From NCBI GenBank assembly GCA_964628465.1, contig CAZVOA010000003.1, positions 124,001 to 188,000 of the forward strand: 64,000 nucleotides of DNA, read 5' to 3'. Within the stretch, counting starts at the first letter, position 1. Each line of letters opens with the position of its first letter. The notes under the pieces are model-generated. The model was not told the DNA's origin. It saw only the letters and a program-made list of their open reading frames with translations, and ran no database searches. Positions 17,427 through 25,288 of the stretch are shown here, piece after piece. The DNA is from JAFGPS01 sp964628465. GTDB taxonomy: Bacteria; Planctomycetota; Phycisphaerae; Sedimentisphaerales; Anaerobacaceae. Position numbers and translations under genes: made by a program.

Positions 17427-18169
17427 GTTACATAAGCGAACATATTATTGCGTTTTGGAATCAGGCGGCTTCGATATGGGTATCAGGCGGCTGGGGTATG
17501 ATAGCTCTGGCGGCAAACGCGTTGGTCATGCTTACACTTGGAATGCATGTTTTGTTTAAGTTTAGCGAAAAAAAATTCAAATCAGTTTCTGAAGGAACTT
17601 TGCGTAACTGGATTGCTATGTCATCTGAACAAAGTGGCCCGGTTGGTAAGTTACTAAGCTTTGTCATGGGGGCTAAGTCGCTTAAACAGGCAAGTATCTT
17701 TTTTGAAGAACTTCGTTCGACTGAGATTACTCCTTTCGAACGAGATTTACATGTTATGAAAATTTGTGTCACCGCTTCGCCGCTTCTTGGATTGCTTGGT
17801 ACAGTTACAGGAATGCTCGCGACTTTCGGCGCTCTGGCAACCGGCTCAGGCGGAGAAAAGACTATGGGAATGATTGCGGAAGGAATTTCTGAAGCCTTAA
17901 TCACTACAGAAACGGGATTGGTTATAGCGTTGCCAGGATTATTTTTCCAATACATGCTCTCTCGAAAACTCGAAAGTTATAAAGTGTTTCTTGCACAGCT
18001 TGAAACGATTTGTACCCAGAAACTGTACAAGGATTTACGAGACAATCAGGTAAATGAACGAGCCACGAAAAAAACTGCGATGAAATGTAATATCAAGTTA
18101 TATAAACCGTTTAATAAAACAAAACTTGTTTATAGCAAACCTGTAAAACAAGTTGAGAAAGTAGCTTAA
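17423..18169 (+). CDS. exbB: ExbB-type proton channel protein
   Basis: A 248-residue MotA/TolQ/ExbB protein with three membrane helices: GGWGMIALAANALVMLTLGM near residue 25, ASPLLGLLGTVTGMLATFGA near residue 117, and ALITTETGLVIALPGLFFQY near residue 155. The conserved Thr of helix 2 and the GxxGTV signature are present. It would form the stator with ExbD. Its start overlaps the stop of the TtpC-like gene (ATGA), so translation is coupled. The basic C-terminal tail (KPFNKTKLVYSKPVKQ) is longer than usual. Confidence 0.92.
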   Translation: MSYISEHIIAFWNQAASIWVSGGWGMIALAANALVMLTLGMHVLFKFSEKKFKSVSEGTLRNWIAMSSEQSGPVGKLLSFVMGAKSLKQASIFFEELRSTEITPFERDLHVMKICVTASPLLGLLGTVTGMLATFGALATGSGGEKTMGMIAEGISEALITTETGLVIALPGLFFQYMLSRKLESYKVFLAQLETICTQKLYKDLRDNQVNERATKKTAMKCNIKLYKPFNKTKLVYSKPVKQVEKVA

Positions 18170-18172
18170 CGT

Positions 18173-18586
18173 ATGAGTCGTTTTCGTGAAATGACATCGG
18201 AAGATAGTGGTGATACAGGGATAGATATTTCGCCTTTAATCGACTGTGTTTTTATTTTGCTGATATTTTTTATTGTTACGACTACATTTGTAGAAGAAAC
18301 AGGTGTAGAAGTGAACAGGCCGGAAGCGGCTACATCTGTCCAGCTTGAAAAAACGAGTATTCTACTTGCTCTTACAGAAAAAGGAGAGGTTGTCTATGGC
18401 GGGCGTGAAATTGGTTTTAGCGGCATCCAGCAGGTTGTGAAACGAGAGCTTCAAAAAGAAGAAGTTCCTGTCATCATACAGGTTGATTCGGCTGCGCCTT
18501 CAGGATTGCTTATTCGTGTTTATGATGAAGCAAAACTTGGAGGAGCAACTACAATTAATGTAGCTACACGAAGGCAATCAAGTTAG
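18173..18586 (+). CDS. exbD: ExbD-type biopolymer transport protein
   Basis: A 137-residue protein with one membrane helix, DISPLIDCVFILLIFFIVTT (about residues 18-37), which keeps the proton-carrying Asp in PLID, and a periplasmic domain ending in DEAKLGGATTINVATRR. Length fits ExbD2. It starts 3 bases after exbB and its stop overlaps the next start (TAGTG). Confidence 0.93.
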   Translation: MSRFREMTSEDSGDTGIDISPLIDCVFILLIFFIVTTTFVEETGVEVNRPEAATSVQLEKTSILLALTEKGEVVYGGREIGFSGIQQVVKRELQKEEVPVIIQVDSAAPSGLLIRVYDEAKLGGATTINVATRRQSS

Positions 18587-19278
18587 TGGGATTGGTAATG
18601 AGAAATAGTAGTAAATTTAGTATTGTTCGCGAGGTACGTTACTATTTATGGGTATTTCTTGGGGCAATTGTTTTAACTCTTGCTTTCTTTTTTATTTTGC
18701 CTGTTATGCAGACAATCAGTGCGCCTCCTGAGTGGGAAATTACACAAATGGATTTTGATTCGGGGCCAATAGATACTCCTCCACCAGCTCCACAGGCGGA
18801 TGAACCGGAATCTGAACCTGAATCTCAGGAGCAGCCGCCGGAATTAGTGGAATCGCAAGACGTTCAGCTTGATCTTGAACAACTCGAGATGGCTCTTAAT
18901 CCAGGATTCAGTCAGGGTTGGATGGGAAGCGGCGATTTCGCGATTAATCTCAATTCAATAATGTCAACTTCAAGTGAAGAGAATATTAATGAGATATTTT
19001 CTCTGGCGGACCTTGATCAGAAACCCAGAATTATTAATCAGCCGAGTCCTGTTCTTAGTCCAACTCTTCGTCGTAAAACTCCTGCCAGTCTAACAATAAT
19101 ATTTATTGTTGATGAACAGGGACATGTAATAGAACCTCGTGTGAAAAGTTCATCTGATTCTGATTTTGATAAATCCGCTTTAGATGCAGTGAAAAGATGG
19201 CTATTCGAACCTGGCAAAAAAAGCGGTAAGGCAGTACAGACTCGTATGCTTGCGCCAATAACATTTCCCAAAGGATAA
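18586..19278 (+). CDS. tonB: TonB energy transducer
   Basis: A 230-residue protein: one N-terminal membrane helix (YLWVFLGAIVLTLAFFFILP), a Pro/Glu-rich spacer (TPPPAPQADEPESEPES), and a C-terminal TonB domain with ASLTIIFIVDEQGHVIEPRV and ALDAVKRWLFEPGKKSGKAV. The YP motif of E. coli TonB is not kept, as in the TonB2 type. It contacts the TonB box of the receptor. Start is either the coupled GTG at 18586 or the ATG at 18598; neither has a strong ribosome site, and I kept the coupled one. Confidence 0.9.
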   Translation: MGLVMRNSSKFSIVREVRYYLWVFLGAIVLTLAFFFILPVMQTISAPPEWEITQMDFDSGPIDTPPPAPQADEPESEPESQEQPPELVESQDVQLDLEQLEMALNPGFSQGWMGSGDFAINLNSIMSTSSEENINEIFSLADLDQKPRIINQPSPVLSPTLRRKTPASLTIIFIVDEQGHVIEPRVKSSSDSDFDKSALDAVKRWLFEPGKKSGKAVQTRMLAPITFPKG

Positions 19279-19284
19279 AATATT

Positions 19285-20706
19285 ATGATAGAATACAGCA
19301 AACAATATATAGTAAATAGTAAGAATATATTTTTCGCACTATTTTTATTTATGTTTTCTTTATTATTTTGTGTATCAGCTAACGCGACAATTCTCAGTAA
19401 AACAGAGTTGGAGTATTGGAACAGCCCTGATTTTCAACAAAGATTCGCGGAAAGCTATTTAGCTGAAACTGATATAGAACCGAAATTGAGGGAAGACGAG
19501 TACAAGAAAATGTTGAAGATTCGTGATCTTATAGATTCGGATAAGATTGACGAAGTGATTAAAATGCTTGAAAAGGAAATCAATAGCGATTCCAGTGCAG
19601 TGTTTGAATTTACATTAGCTAATCTATACTTTCAGGATGAAAATTTAGAGAAAGCAGCTGCCTGTTATGAAAAAGCAAAAGAAAAATTTCCTAAATTCCG
19701 CAGGGCATGGAAGAATCTCGGGCTTGTTTATATTCGCAAAGGAGAATTGAAAAAAGCGATCCCTGTATTAACGAAAGTAATTGAACTGGGTGGAAGTGAC
19801 GTACTGACTTATGCCCAGTTAGGGTATGCTTATTTATCAGTGGATAACAATCTTTCCGCGGAGTCAGCTTATCGCATGGCGGTTCTGCTTGATCCAGTAA
19901 CGATGGATTGGAAAATTGGACTTGCAACCAGCCTGCTCAAACAACAGCGATATCCAGAAGCAGTTTCATTATTCGATAATCTTATCGCCGCGGATCCTAA
20001 TAAAAGCGACTTGTGGCTTTTCCAGGCAAATGCCTATATAGGTATGAATCAGCCTCTCAAGGCAGCGGTTAATTTCGAGATGATTGATCAAATGGGAAAA
20101 TCAACGATTAGTACTCTAACTAAACTCGGTGACATTTATATCAATCAGGAATTATTCGATACAGCCGTGAATTCTTACACACGCGCGATGCAAAAACAGA
20201 CGAAAGATGACAATGAACTCACCAATCGTCTTTCTCATGTAATTCGAGTTTCTAAAGTTCTTATCGCTAATGGGGCATTTGAAGAATGCAAAACACTTAT
20301 TCGTAATATCGAAACTTTGCAAGGTAATATTCTTAATGACTCGAATCGCAATGAGATACTGAAAATTCGTGCGCAAATAGCAATGAATGAAGGGGCTGAC
20401 GAAGAGCAGGTAAAAATTCTTGAAGATATTGTTAAACTGGATCCGCTCGATGGACAAGCTCTTATTCTTCTTGGTCAGTATTATGAACGTACAGGAGATA
20501 CTGAAAGGGCATTATTTTACTACGAGAACGCCGAGAATCTTGAGGAATTCGAGGCTGACGCGAAAGTCCGTCATGCTCAACTATTGGTAAAGCAGGGAAA
20601 ATACAATGAAGCATTACCTTTGTTAAGACGTGCTCAGAAAATCAAAGAAAGAGAAGATGTTCAGAAGTATCTCGAACAGGTAGAACGCTTCGCCAAATCC
20701 CATTAA
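19285..20706 (+). CDS. TPR protein at the end of the TonB operon
   Basis: A 473-residue exported protein with a signal peptide (LFLFMFSLLFCVSANA, cleavage near residue 36) and about eight tetratricopeptide repeats, for example LANLYFQDENLEKAAACYEK, LGLVYIRKGELKKAIPVLTK and LGQYYERTGDTERALFYYEN. TPR proteins close the equivalent TonB2 clusters of marine gammaproteobacteria. It likely assembles the periplasmic side of the complex. It starts 6 bases after tonB with an AAAGGA site. Confidence 0.85.
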   Translation: MIEYSKQYIVNSKNIFFALFLFMFSLLFCVSANATILSKTELEYWNSPDFQQRFAESYLAETDIEPKLREDEYKKMLKIRDLIDSDKIDEVIKMLEKEINSDSSAVFEFTLANLYFQDENLEKAAACYEKAKEKFPKFRRAWKNLGLVYIRKGELKKAIPVLTKVIELGGSDVLTYAQLGYAYLSVDNNLSAESAYRMAVLLDPVTMDWKIGLATSLLKQQRYPEAVSLFDNLIAADPNKSDLWLFQANAYIGMNQPLKAAVNFEMIDQMGKSTISTLTKLGDIYINQELFDTAVNSYTRAMQKQTKDDNELTNRLSHVIRVSKVLIANGAFEECKTLIRNIETLQGNILNDSNRNEILKIRAQIAMNEGADEEQVKILEDIVKLDPLDGQALILLGQYYERTGDTERALFYYENAENLEEFEADAKVRHAQLLVKQGKYNEALPLLRRAQKIKEREDVQKYLEQVERFAKSH

Positions 20707-20719
20707 TTAATGTAGGTTG

Positions 20720-21550
20720 TTATTTGCTGGAACGAATTATGGTAGCCTGGTCTTCCAGTTTTTTTGCTTCTTCTGTTCGATTTGTCTTGTGGAAGATTGA
20801 AGATAAATTATCAAGTATAGAAAGTGCATCACTCTTATTCTGCACATGAGTTTTTGTAATTATTTCAAGAGAACGTTTATATAGCGGTTCAGCTTTATTA
20901 TATTGATTTTGTGCATTATACAAATCCGCAAGTTTTTTCAGTGCTTCTGCGACGAGAGGATGGGATGTGCCGAGTTTTTTTCCCCTTACTTCGATTACAT
21001 GTTGATATAAAGATTCAGATTGTTCGTATTGACCTTGAATATAATATAAATCGGCTATATTAAGAACGCACAGAGCGACAGAGAGATGAGCGGTTCCATA
21101 CAGTTTGATTTTTATTGATAGTGCTTTTTTATAATATGACTCAGCATCTTTGTATTTACCCTGAAGACTATACAACGCGGCAAGATTATTCATGCTTGCG
21201 GCCATTGATTCGTTGTCCTGTTCTTCTGCGAGCTGAGAAATAGTCAGAGCGAATGTATAATATTTTTCTGCGTCTTCGTATCTCCCGATGGATTTATACA
21301 ATAGTCCAAGATTGTTCATGCTTTTTGCGACAACAGGATGATTATAGCCGGCTTCATCTACGACTATTTGTAATGCGTTTTGAGCGACTGTAATTGCAAG
21401 CTCAGAATCTCCCTGTTTATGAAAGAGAATAGATTTTGCGTTGAGTTTTGACCATTCAATGAGAGTTGTTGTCTTTAAGTCTTTTGAATAACATGAAGCA
21501 CTCAAACAAATTACGGGTATTAATAATAATATTACTGTCCGTTTCTTCAT
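20720..21550 (-). CDS. TPR protein, kinesin-light-chain type repeats, exported
   Basis: A 276-residue protein on the opposite strand, meeting the TonB operon tail to tail. I chose the ATG at 21548-21550 because AGGAG lies at the right distance; an upstream ATG in frame has none. The signal sequence ends at VICLSASC, which may be a non-standard lipobox. At least five 42-residue repeats of the kinesin light chain type follow, for example SMNNLGLLYKSIGRYEDAEK and SMNNLAALYSLQGKYKDAES. It is probably a scaffold. Its own promoter region carries 11-bp TAAC repeats, linking it to the TonB block. Confidence 0.8.
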   Translation of the reverse strand: MKKRTVILLLIPVICLSASCYSKDLKTTTLIEWSKLNAKSILFHKQGDSELAITVAQNALQIVVDEAGYNHPVVAKSMNNLGLLYKSIGRYEDAEKYYTFALTISQLAEEQDNESMAASMNNLAALYSLQGKYKDAESYYKKALSIKIKLYGTAHLSVALCVLNIADLYYIQGQYEQSESLYQHVIEVRGKKLGTSHPLVAEALKKLADLYNAQNQYNKAEPLYKRSLEIITKTHVQNKSDALSILDNLSSIFHKTNRTEEAKKLEDQATIIRSSK

Positions 21551-22097
21551 TCGATCTCCTTGTGTTTTTATGAGTGTCTGTAACTTAGTATAAAATACCA
21601 CAAATAGTAACAAATTATATTTTTGTTAATAATTTAACGTTTCAATTGTACATTAAATTATATTAACTCTACCAAATTATTGTTAAAGAATTGTTAAATT
21701 ATGATTAATTTTGTAATATGTTCTTCTGCTGTATTCATCAGGATAGATTAGCATTTAATTTGGGGCAGATAAACAAATTATTATCTATTACAGATATCAA
21801 GATGCTGGCAATGATATGGCAACAAGAGATCTTCCGCTTCTCGGCAATGCTGTAATATTCGTGATACTTGCGGTTCTTTTTACGTTTATGTGTTTTCAAA
21901 TACATGCTGGTATTATTGCTTGTAAAAAAACGCTGTGCAATAATGTAGGTCTGTCGCAAACCCGAATCCGATACCAAATCCCAGCCTGCAATCCAGAAAC
22001 AAAGAAAAAATATTTTAAAAATACTAAGTGCGAAAGTTGGGTTAGTCTCTTGGGAAAATTAACGAACTGTATGATGATTGATGAGTAATTAATACAT
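21551..22097. other. intergenic stretch
   Basis: Contains the operator at 21677-21709. Two small open frames on opposite strands (about 80-90 codons) overlap each other and lack ribosome sites or recognisable motifs, so I do not call genes. Confidence 0.5.
21677..21709 (-). promoter_or_regulatory. 11-bp tandem repeat operator, minus strand
   Basis: Read on the minus strand, units at 21709-21699, 21698-21688 and 21687-21677 begin ATTAAT, TTTAAC and TTTAAC. The last two share nine leading bases. It lies about 127 bases before the TPR gene at 21550, similar to the 117-base distance at 14531. Confidence 0.5.
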
Positions 22098-22136
22098 AAG
22101 GCCCTAAATATTGAACCGTTCAATTTTTAGGGCCTT
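22098..22136 (-). terminator. long hairpin after the LEPR gene
   Basis: AAGGCCCTAAATATTGAAC and its near-complement GTTCAATTTTTAGGGCCTT form a 19-bp palindrome with one mismatch. It lies 31 bases downstream of the minus-strand LEPR gene. The following T-content is low, so termination may be partial. Confidence 0.6.
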
Positions 22137-22167
22137 ATAATGAAACGCGTAGTTTGTTAATAACTGT

Positions 22168-23604
22168 TTATAGCGAAGATATTATAATATTATCGAATTC
22201 TCTGCCATCTGCGGCAGCAGGTTCGTTATCATACTGCTGGAATTTGATTCTTACATCGGAAACATCAGTACTTGATGCGGCGGTCTTAGCCAGAGCTATA
22301 ATACTGTCAAGGTTAAAAGATTGAGCTGTAAATGATGTTGTAAGACTTGTGATAGTAACCCAGTGTATACCATCTACGCTGAGAGCGATTCCGTCACCCT
22401 TAAAATTTCCTGTAAAGCTGGCGGGAAGTGCAGTATTTTCATCACCGAGCGATGTGTGATCCAGCGTTAATGTTACGCCTGTTTTGCCCGTCAGGTCCAG
22501 ATGTAAAATAGCTTCATTACTGGAGTATGTAGCATCACTTGTTGTATCATCCATACGCAAACGGCCACTCACGACTTCGATACGACCTTGGTTGTCCGAA
22601 TTATATTCCCATCCTTGTGTTGGCTTGCCGGATGAAAAATCCTGACTGTAAGGCAGAGATTGTGCTGATGCTGCAATTTGAGCATATACCTTTACTTCAG
22701 CCAGAGATAGATAATTTGTATCAGCCAGTTGAATACGTACATAACGGCCGCTTTGTCCAACTGATAACGTCATGCTTGGACTTGGTATAGTAGTTATATG
22801 CTGACTCCATACACCGCTCTGTGCGATAGTTGCTGCCAGGTTAGTTGATGCAAACGGCGTATCTGAAACAAATACATAGAAATTATCCAATCGTTCAGGT
22901 ACTGCATCTGTCCGATTCCATATTTCTATCGATGTTATGTCTGAATATACCTGACCGAGATCAACCTGCCACCATGCATTTGTTTCGAGATTCGTATGAG
23001 TGACAGAGTTATTATCCCAGTTGCCATCTGTATTACCATCTACGGCATGTGATGCGTCTCCACGATAACCCTCAAAAGTGCTTGACTGGCTGGCTGATTT
23101 ACCTACTGCTACGTTAACATCCGATGTTACACTAATATTATCGAATTCTCTGCCATCTGCGGCAGCAGGTTCGTTATCATACTGCTGNNNNNNNNNNNNN
23201 NNNNNNNNNNNNNNNNNNNNNNNNNNNNNNNNNNNNNNNNNNNNNNNNNNNNNNNNNNNNNNNNNNNNNNNNNNNNNNNNNNNNNNNCGGCCACTCACGA
23301 CTTCGATACGACCTTGGTTGTCCGAATTATATTCCCATCCTTCGGTCGGTAGTCCTGATTCAAAATTCTGCGTATAAGGTAATTGCTGTGGTGTACCTGT
23401 TGTAAGGATTAGCGTATCAAGACTCATTTCAATTACTGGATCAGATTGGTTTGTGCTGAGAGGTTGTTCAGTAGAAAGGCCACTTAAATCTGCATTGAGT
23501 AAAAGTCTCGGTTCCAAATGCTCAAAAAACGATAATTGCTTGTTTTGTATTAATCTACTTGATTTTTTATTATTTATTTTAAATATTCTTGATAATCGTT
23601 TCAT
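22168..23604 (-). CDS. secreted LEPR-XLL protein with discoidin-type domain (contains assembly gap)
   Basis: The N-terminus carries the LEPR-XLL sorting motif (FFEHLEPRLLLNADLSG, about residues 26-42) found on large secreted proteins of planctomycetes and relatives. Then comes a jelly-roll-like domain (LPYTQNFESGLPTEGWEYNS), interrupted by the 100-N gap. An F5/8 type C or F-type lectin domain follows (VGKSASQSSTFEGYRGDASH, AWWQVDLGQ), then a second copy of the first domain to the C-terminus. The domains probably bind carbohydrate. The frame is open on both sides of the gap. GGGAGG precedes the ATG. It lies beside the exopolysaccharide locus but has no PEP-CTERM-like tail, so it is not an obvious exosortase substrate. 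Confidence 0.85.
   Translation of the reverse strand: MKRLSRIFKINNKKSSRLIQNKQLSFFEHLEPRLLLNADLSGLSTEQPLSTNQSDPVIEMSLDTLILTTGTPQQLPYTQNFESGLPTEGWEYNSDNQGRIEVVSGXXXXXXXXXXXXXXXXXXXXXXXXXXXXXXXXXXQQYDNEPAAADGREFDNISVTSDVNVAVGKSASQSSTFEGYRGDASHAVDGNTDGNWDNNSVTHTNLETNAWWQVDLGQVYSDITSIEIWNRTDAVPERLDNFYVFVSDTPFASTNLAATIAQSGVWSQHITTIPSPSMTLSVGQSGRYVRIQLADTNYLSLAEVKVYAQIAASAQSLPYSQDFSSGKPTQGWEYNSDNQGRIEVVSGRLRMDDTTSDATYSSNEAILHLDLTGKTGVTLTLDHTSLGDENTALPASFTGNFKGDGIALSVDGIHWVTITSLTTSFTAQSFNLDSIIALAKTAASSTDVSDVRIKFQQYDNEPAAADGREFDNIIISSL
22185..22616 (-). repeat. intragenic direct repeat, complete copy
   Basis: The 432 bases encode the C-terminal jelly-roll-like domain. The ends are identical, over the 55 bases each side that can be compared, to 23133-23187 and 23288-23342 around the N gap. 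Confidence 0.85.
23133..23342 (-). repeat. intragenic direct repeat, copy broken by the gap
   Basis: Visible flanks match the ends of the copy at 22185-22616 base for base. By analogy 322 bases are missing rather than 100. Confidence 0.8.
23188..23287. other. assembly gap (100 N)
   Basis: Exactly 100 N, the conventional placeholder for a gap of unknown size, placed inside a near-identical repeat. 322 and 100 leave the same remainder on division by three, which is why the frame stays open. Confidence 0.97.
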
Positions 23605-24346
23605 TTCATTTTCCTCCCAGCCTTTTATTAAGAGGCATGATTGGTGTTTTAGCCTAAATATACTACATCCTCGGTTTTCTTCATGTTAAGTTAGACAAAA
23701 TAACTACATATAAAGTTCCTATTTTTATAACATTGTAATTAAATAACTAATAATAAGTGCCACTTTTGTTTGATTTTGTAACGTTTTTTCTTTTTAGGAC
23801 AAAGAATAATGTAATGAATGATGAGGTTCTGAATAAATATTTTGATCAAAAAAATATATTTAATATTGCCTGGATATATGCGCAACAGATTATTCTTTTT
23901 TTACAGTGTAAAACCATATCTAATATCTTTATTGACATAGGTTTATAGATGTATTAGTTATGGATTTTTATAACACAAGAATTCATTGTTTTATATCGGA
24001 CCATCAATTCTTTGTAAAAAATTAATATTAATTAAATTATAAGAAAAATCCCATACTACCTGTATTTAATATGTATTATAGGGCGTATATTCTATATATT
24101 ACCCATATCGCTATTTTACATTTTTTCTTTTAATCCCATATTGACAAAAGCCGAATTAATACATAAAATCTTAGTATCTGTAACTCCCATGGATGCGGGC
24201 CTTTATTGCAAAACAAGGATCAAGATACGATTTTTGAAGTGATATTTTAATTTGAAACTACCAATTTTGAGGTATATTTTTATATATACCACACAGGTTT
24301 AAATTACTTGAATTATGTGTCTTTTAGTAAGTACGGAAATAATGAG
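23605..24346. other. AT-rich intergenic stretch
   Basis: Holds the promoter region of the LEPR gene (minus) and of the exosortase locus (plus). I see no convincing gene, RNA or operator. A 63-codon frame at 23757 lacks a ribosome site and motif. Confidence 0.5.
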
Positions 24347-25075
24347 ATGACAGGACAAAAACAATTCCATTTTGTCTGGGTACTGGCGTTTTTACTTTTG
24401 CTGGTATCAGGAGAAATTTATCGAGTTGCTATTCGATATTGGGATAAAATTGTTGGAACTGCTATTAATTTACCTGTTTCCTTAAGTAATTTATCTTCAG
24501 AGATTGGTAATTGGGAAGGTGTTGATCAGGAGATACCAACAACGACAAGAGAATATATGGAACGGAATTTTGCGGATGATTATGTTAGCCGCAGATATAT
24601 TGATAGACAAACAGACGCCTGGGTGGATGTTTATGTTGTTTATTGCTCCACAAGGCCAGGTGGAATGATGGGCCATCAGCCCTTAGTTTGTTATCCAGGG
24701 AACGGCTGGATACATGATGATACGAGAAATACTGAGTTTACTACACAAAATGGTAAGGTGATAAAATGTCTTATTCATAGATTTCACAAACCAGCTCCTG
24801 AATTTAGACAGACTATTGTATTGAATTTCTATGTAGTAAATGGGCATTTAGCGATTAATGAGAATATTGTCAGCAATAGTTTTGAACGCAGGTTTAATTT
24901 TGCAGGCAATCCAGCTCGTTATGCGGCTCAGATTCAAATCAGTTCTGTTTTAGAAAGTTCGATATTAGCAGCCGCGAAAGATTTTTCCGATTTGATACTT
25001 GATTTCCTGCCGGATGAGAACGGCAACGTTGCTATAGAAGAGTATTCTGCAACTAATGGAAACATATTGAAATAG
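24347..25075 (+). CDS. epsI: exosortase-associated EpsI-like protein (DUF3485)
   Basis: A 242-residue protein with one N-terminal membrane helix (FVWVLAFLLLLVSGEIYRVA). The EpsI pattern follows: IGNWEGVDQEIP, ADDYVSRRYI, VYVVYCSTRPGG, then HQPLVCYPGNGW, the conserved His-x-Pro, Cys and GxGW motif. EpsI proteins accompany exosortases in exopolysaccharide loci and are thought to act in the periplasm in polymer or protein export; the mechanism is unknown. I chose the ATG at 24347 over a TTG 13 codons earlier. It opens the locus, about 14 kb from the exosortase. Confidence 0.85.
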   Translation: MTGQKQFHFVWVLAFLLLLVSGEIYRVAIRYWDKIVGTAINLPVSLSNLSSEIGNWEGVDQEIPTTTREYMERNFADDYVSRRYIDRQTDAWVDVYVVYCSTRPGGMMGHQPLVCYPGNGWIHDDTRNTEFTTQNGKVIKCLIHRFHKPAPEFRQTIVLNFYVVNGHLAINENIVSNSFERRFNFAGNPARYAAQIQISSVLESSILAAAKDFSDLILDFLPDENGNVAIEEYSATNGNILK

Positions 25076-25288
25076 AAAATAGTTCATTAATCGTAAGTAT
25101 GGATATATACGATGGTTATAATTTTTTATGATGTAACCGACGGGGACGGAGTCTATAAACATCGTAAACAAGTTTCTTAAAGCCACAGAAACACAGTCCT
25201 AAAAAGATGAAAACTCCAATCTATCTATGTGGTGTATATTGATTTAAGAATCAGGTATAGAATAAAATTAGCAAATATTTAGATTTTT

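Noticed and set aside
21816..22088. 90-codon frame with a possible membrane helix between the TPR and LEPR genes
   Set aside because: No ribosome site, overlaps two minus-strand frames, and no recognisable family.
23188..23287. N-run taken as a low-complexity region
   Set aside because: It is exactly 100 N, a scaffold placeholder, and carries no biology itself.
22168..23604. LEPR-XLL protein as substrate of the exosortase
   Set aside because: Its C-terminus lacks the motif, membrane helix and basic tail needed.
23740..23765. TGGCAC on the minus strand before the LEPR gene, as a sigma-54 promoter
   Set aside because: The required GC at the -12 element is absent at the right spacing.
23757..23948. 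63-codon frame upstream of the exosortase locus
   Set aside because: Poor start context and composition typical of A/T-rich noncoding DNA.
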